A stretch of DNA of 6,994 nt from the NCBI GenBank assembly GCA_030835065.1, contig JAUQWR010000384.1, forward strand, positions 1 through 6,994, read 5' to 3'. Each line of letters opens with the position of its first letter. The first letter of the stretch is position 1. Both the position numbers and the translations under genes were made by a program. Positions 5,744-6,994 of this stretch are shown piece after piece. This stretch comes from Candidatus Kapaibacterium sp. Its GTDB lineage: Bacteria; Bacteroidota; Ignavibacteria; Kapaibacteriales; UBA2268. The notes beneath the pieces were generated by a model that saw only the letters and a program-made list of their open reading frames with translations, had not been told where the DNA came from and did no database searches.

Positions 5744-6994
5744 ATGCGGAAATTCGGATTTTTTCTTGTCATAATAGCATTTTTCAGTATTTATGCACTT
5801 GGAAATGCTCAGTTGGACTATAGATTTTTTACTGGTGCAAAAAAAGGCGAACTTGATACCTTAGCTCGTGAATTGACTAAAGATGTAGTAAAGGAAACTA
5901 CCGGACTACTAGAAAAGGAAATTGATCCCGACAAGTATGTTGTTGGTCCTTATGATGAGTTTTCGATTGGTATTATGGCTGCTAAACCCAAACAAATGGA
6001 TATTAAGATTTCTCCTGATGGTAAGTTGTTGATACCAACTATTGGTGCTGTAAATCTAAAAGGAAAAAAGCTATCTGAAGCTTATCATTTAATAAAAGAA
6101 AAAATTAAAAATGTATATAGAGTAGAAGATATTGATATTGTGCTCAAAGATGTCAGAAAATTCAAAGTATCGGTTACCGGAGCAGTTCTAAAGCCGAATA
6201 TTGTGCCGGCTACCGCTGCCGATAGAGTATCTGAGATTATTGAAAGAGCTGGCGGACTAAAATATGATGCTTCTATTAGAAATATATACTTGATAAGGGA
6301 AGGATCAAATTCAAGAATTAAAGTAGATCTTCTGAGATTTTTCTTGCTTGGCGAATCTGATGCAAATCCATTTGTACTAGGCGGAGATAATATAATAGTA
6401 CCGCCAAATAGTGAAAAAAATTCAATTGCAATATATGGTGATGTTGCCTCTCCCGGTGAGTTTGAATATGTGTCGGGTGATTCACTATCTACATTGATAC
6501 GATTTTCTATGGGATTTTTGGAATCTGCATCACTCGATTCGGTCGAAATAGCAAGGTTTAGAGGCAAAGCTCTTGATAGATTTTATTTAAATCTGTCCAA
6601 TTGGAAAGATATTATGAATAATAATATCAAAAAAGATAATGACTTTGCTTTAGAAGCTGGCGATAGGGTTTATATTCGTTCGGTTCCAAAATGGAAAGAA
6701 ATGAATTATGTAGTTGTAACCGGCGAAGTAAATTATCCTGGCAAATATGCTATTGATGAAAATAAAGATAAACTTAGCGATTTAATGGTTAAATTTGGTG
6801 GTTTTACTCCTGATGCAGGAATAGAATTTATTGAGTTTATCAGACAATCAGAAAAAGAAAAACCAGACGAAGAAATGGAGCGTTTGTATAGAATTCCTGC
6901 TTCAGAAATGTCTGAAAGTGAATTGAGATATTTCCAAGCCAGAAAATCAGAAAAACGTGGTGCGATGGCTATCGATTTTCGCAAAATTTTGAAT
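5744..6994 (+). CDS. SLBB-domain polysaccharide export protein (Wza-related), N-terminal part
   Basis: The frame is open from 5744 to the window end: 417 codons with no stop, so the gene is truncated by the window. A signal peptide (MRKFGFFLVIIAFF..., cleavage probably after GNA, residues 20-22) is followed by a Poly_export domain from about residue 64 to 139 (YVVGPYDEFSI, then SPDGKLLIPTIGAVNLKGKKLSEA). Then come three SLBB-type beta-grasp domains starting near residues 140 (FKVSVTGAVLKPN), 228 (IAIYGDVASPGEF) and 322 (YVVVTGEVNYPGKY). Proteins of this type form or line the outer-membrane/periplasmic channel for capsule or exopolysaccharide. Unlike Wza there is no lipobox cysteine, so it is not a typical lipoprotein. 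An in-frame ATG at 5723 would add seven residues (MYIKEKR); I prefer 5744 because a purine-rich AAAGAGAAACGA precedes it and it gives a typical signal peptide. Confidence 0.9.
   Translation, partial: MRKFGFFLVIIAFFSIYALGNAQLDYRFFTGAKKGELDTLARELTKDVVKETTGLLEKEIDPDKYVVGPYDEFSIGIMAAKPKQMDIKISPDGKLLIPTIGAVNLKGKKLSEAYHLIKEKIKNVYRVEDIDIVLKDVRKFKVSVTGAVLKPNIVPATAADRVSEIIERAGGLKYDASIRNIYLIREGSNSRIKVDLLRFFLLGESDANPFVLGGDNIIVPPNSEKNSIAIYGDVASPGEFEYVSGDSLSTLIRFSMGFLESASLDSVEIARFRGKALDRFYLNLSNWKDIMNNNIKKDNDFALEAGDRVYIRSVPKWKEMNYVVVTGEVNYPGKYAIDENKDKLSDLMVKFGGFTPDAGIEFIEFIRQSEKEKPDEEMERLYRIPASEMSESELRYFQARKSEKRGAMAIDFRKILN

Noticed and set aside
6085..6567. Minus-strand open frame of 160 codons opposite the SLBB gene
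   Set aside because: The plus strand encodes clear Poly_export and SLBB domains here; the antisense product is serine-rich with no motif.
1..6994. Mobile element, CRISPR array, phage or defence system
   Set aside because: No transposase, integrase, terminal inverted repeats, spaced direct repeats or known defence proteins can be seen; the full-size genes are housekeeping or envelope functions.

Overview
This AT-rich window (roughly two thirds A+T by eye) looks like chromosomal DNA from a member of the Bacteroidota or a close relative in the FCB group (Bacteroidia, Ignavibacteria, Kapabacteria-like). The reasons are the short form of CstA, the long SLBB export protein with a type I signal peptide, generally weak Shine-Dalgarno sites, and several matches to the Bacteroidota -7 promoter element TAnnTTTG just upstream of genes. 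The lineage is an inference; there is no rRNA gene here to confirm it.

Left part (1-2312): the C-terminal half of a CstA-family peptide/pyruvate transporter runs rightward and ends at a strong bidirectional terminator. Facing it from the right are two minus-strand genes: a 400-residue polysaccharide flippase-like membrane protein and, downstream of it, a 74-residue YgaP-type (DUF2892) membrane protein whose stop codon lies inside the terminator loop.

Middle (2313-5383): the divergent intergenic region carries two candidate plus-strand promoters. Between them is an unusual element: a perfect 12-base complement of the 16S rRNA 3' tail, followed nine bases after GGAGG by a 15-codon reading frame and then a G-rich tract. 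After it come tsaB (tRNA t6A synthesis), a secreted or periplasmic TPR protein starting 2 bases after tsaB, and grpE (Hsp70 nucleotide exchange factor), which has its own candidate promoter. The unit is closed by a strong terminator at 5344-5383.

Right part (5384-6994): about 340 bases without a gene, very AT-rich and with five copies of TAGTG, lead to a candidate promoter and the first 417 codons of an SLBB-domain polysaccharide export protein that runs off the window. This gene and the flippase both suggest surface polysaccharide handling, but they lie on opposite strands and are not in one operon.

Most of the window is ordinary housekeeping sequence. The part that stands out is the 90-base segment at 2401-2490.
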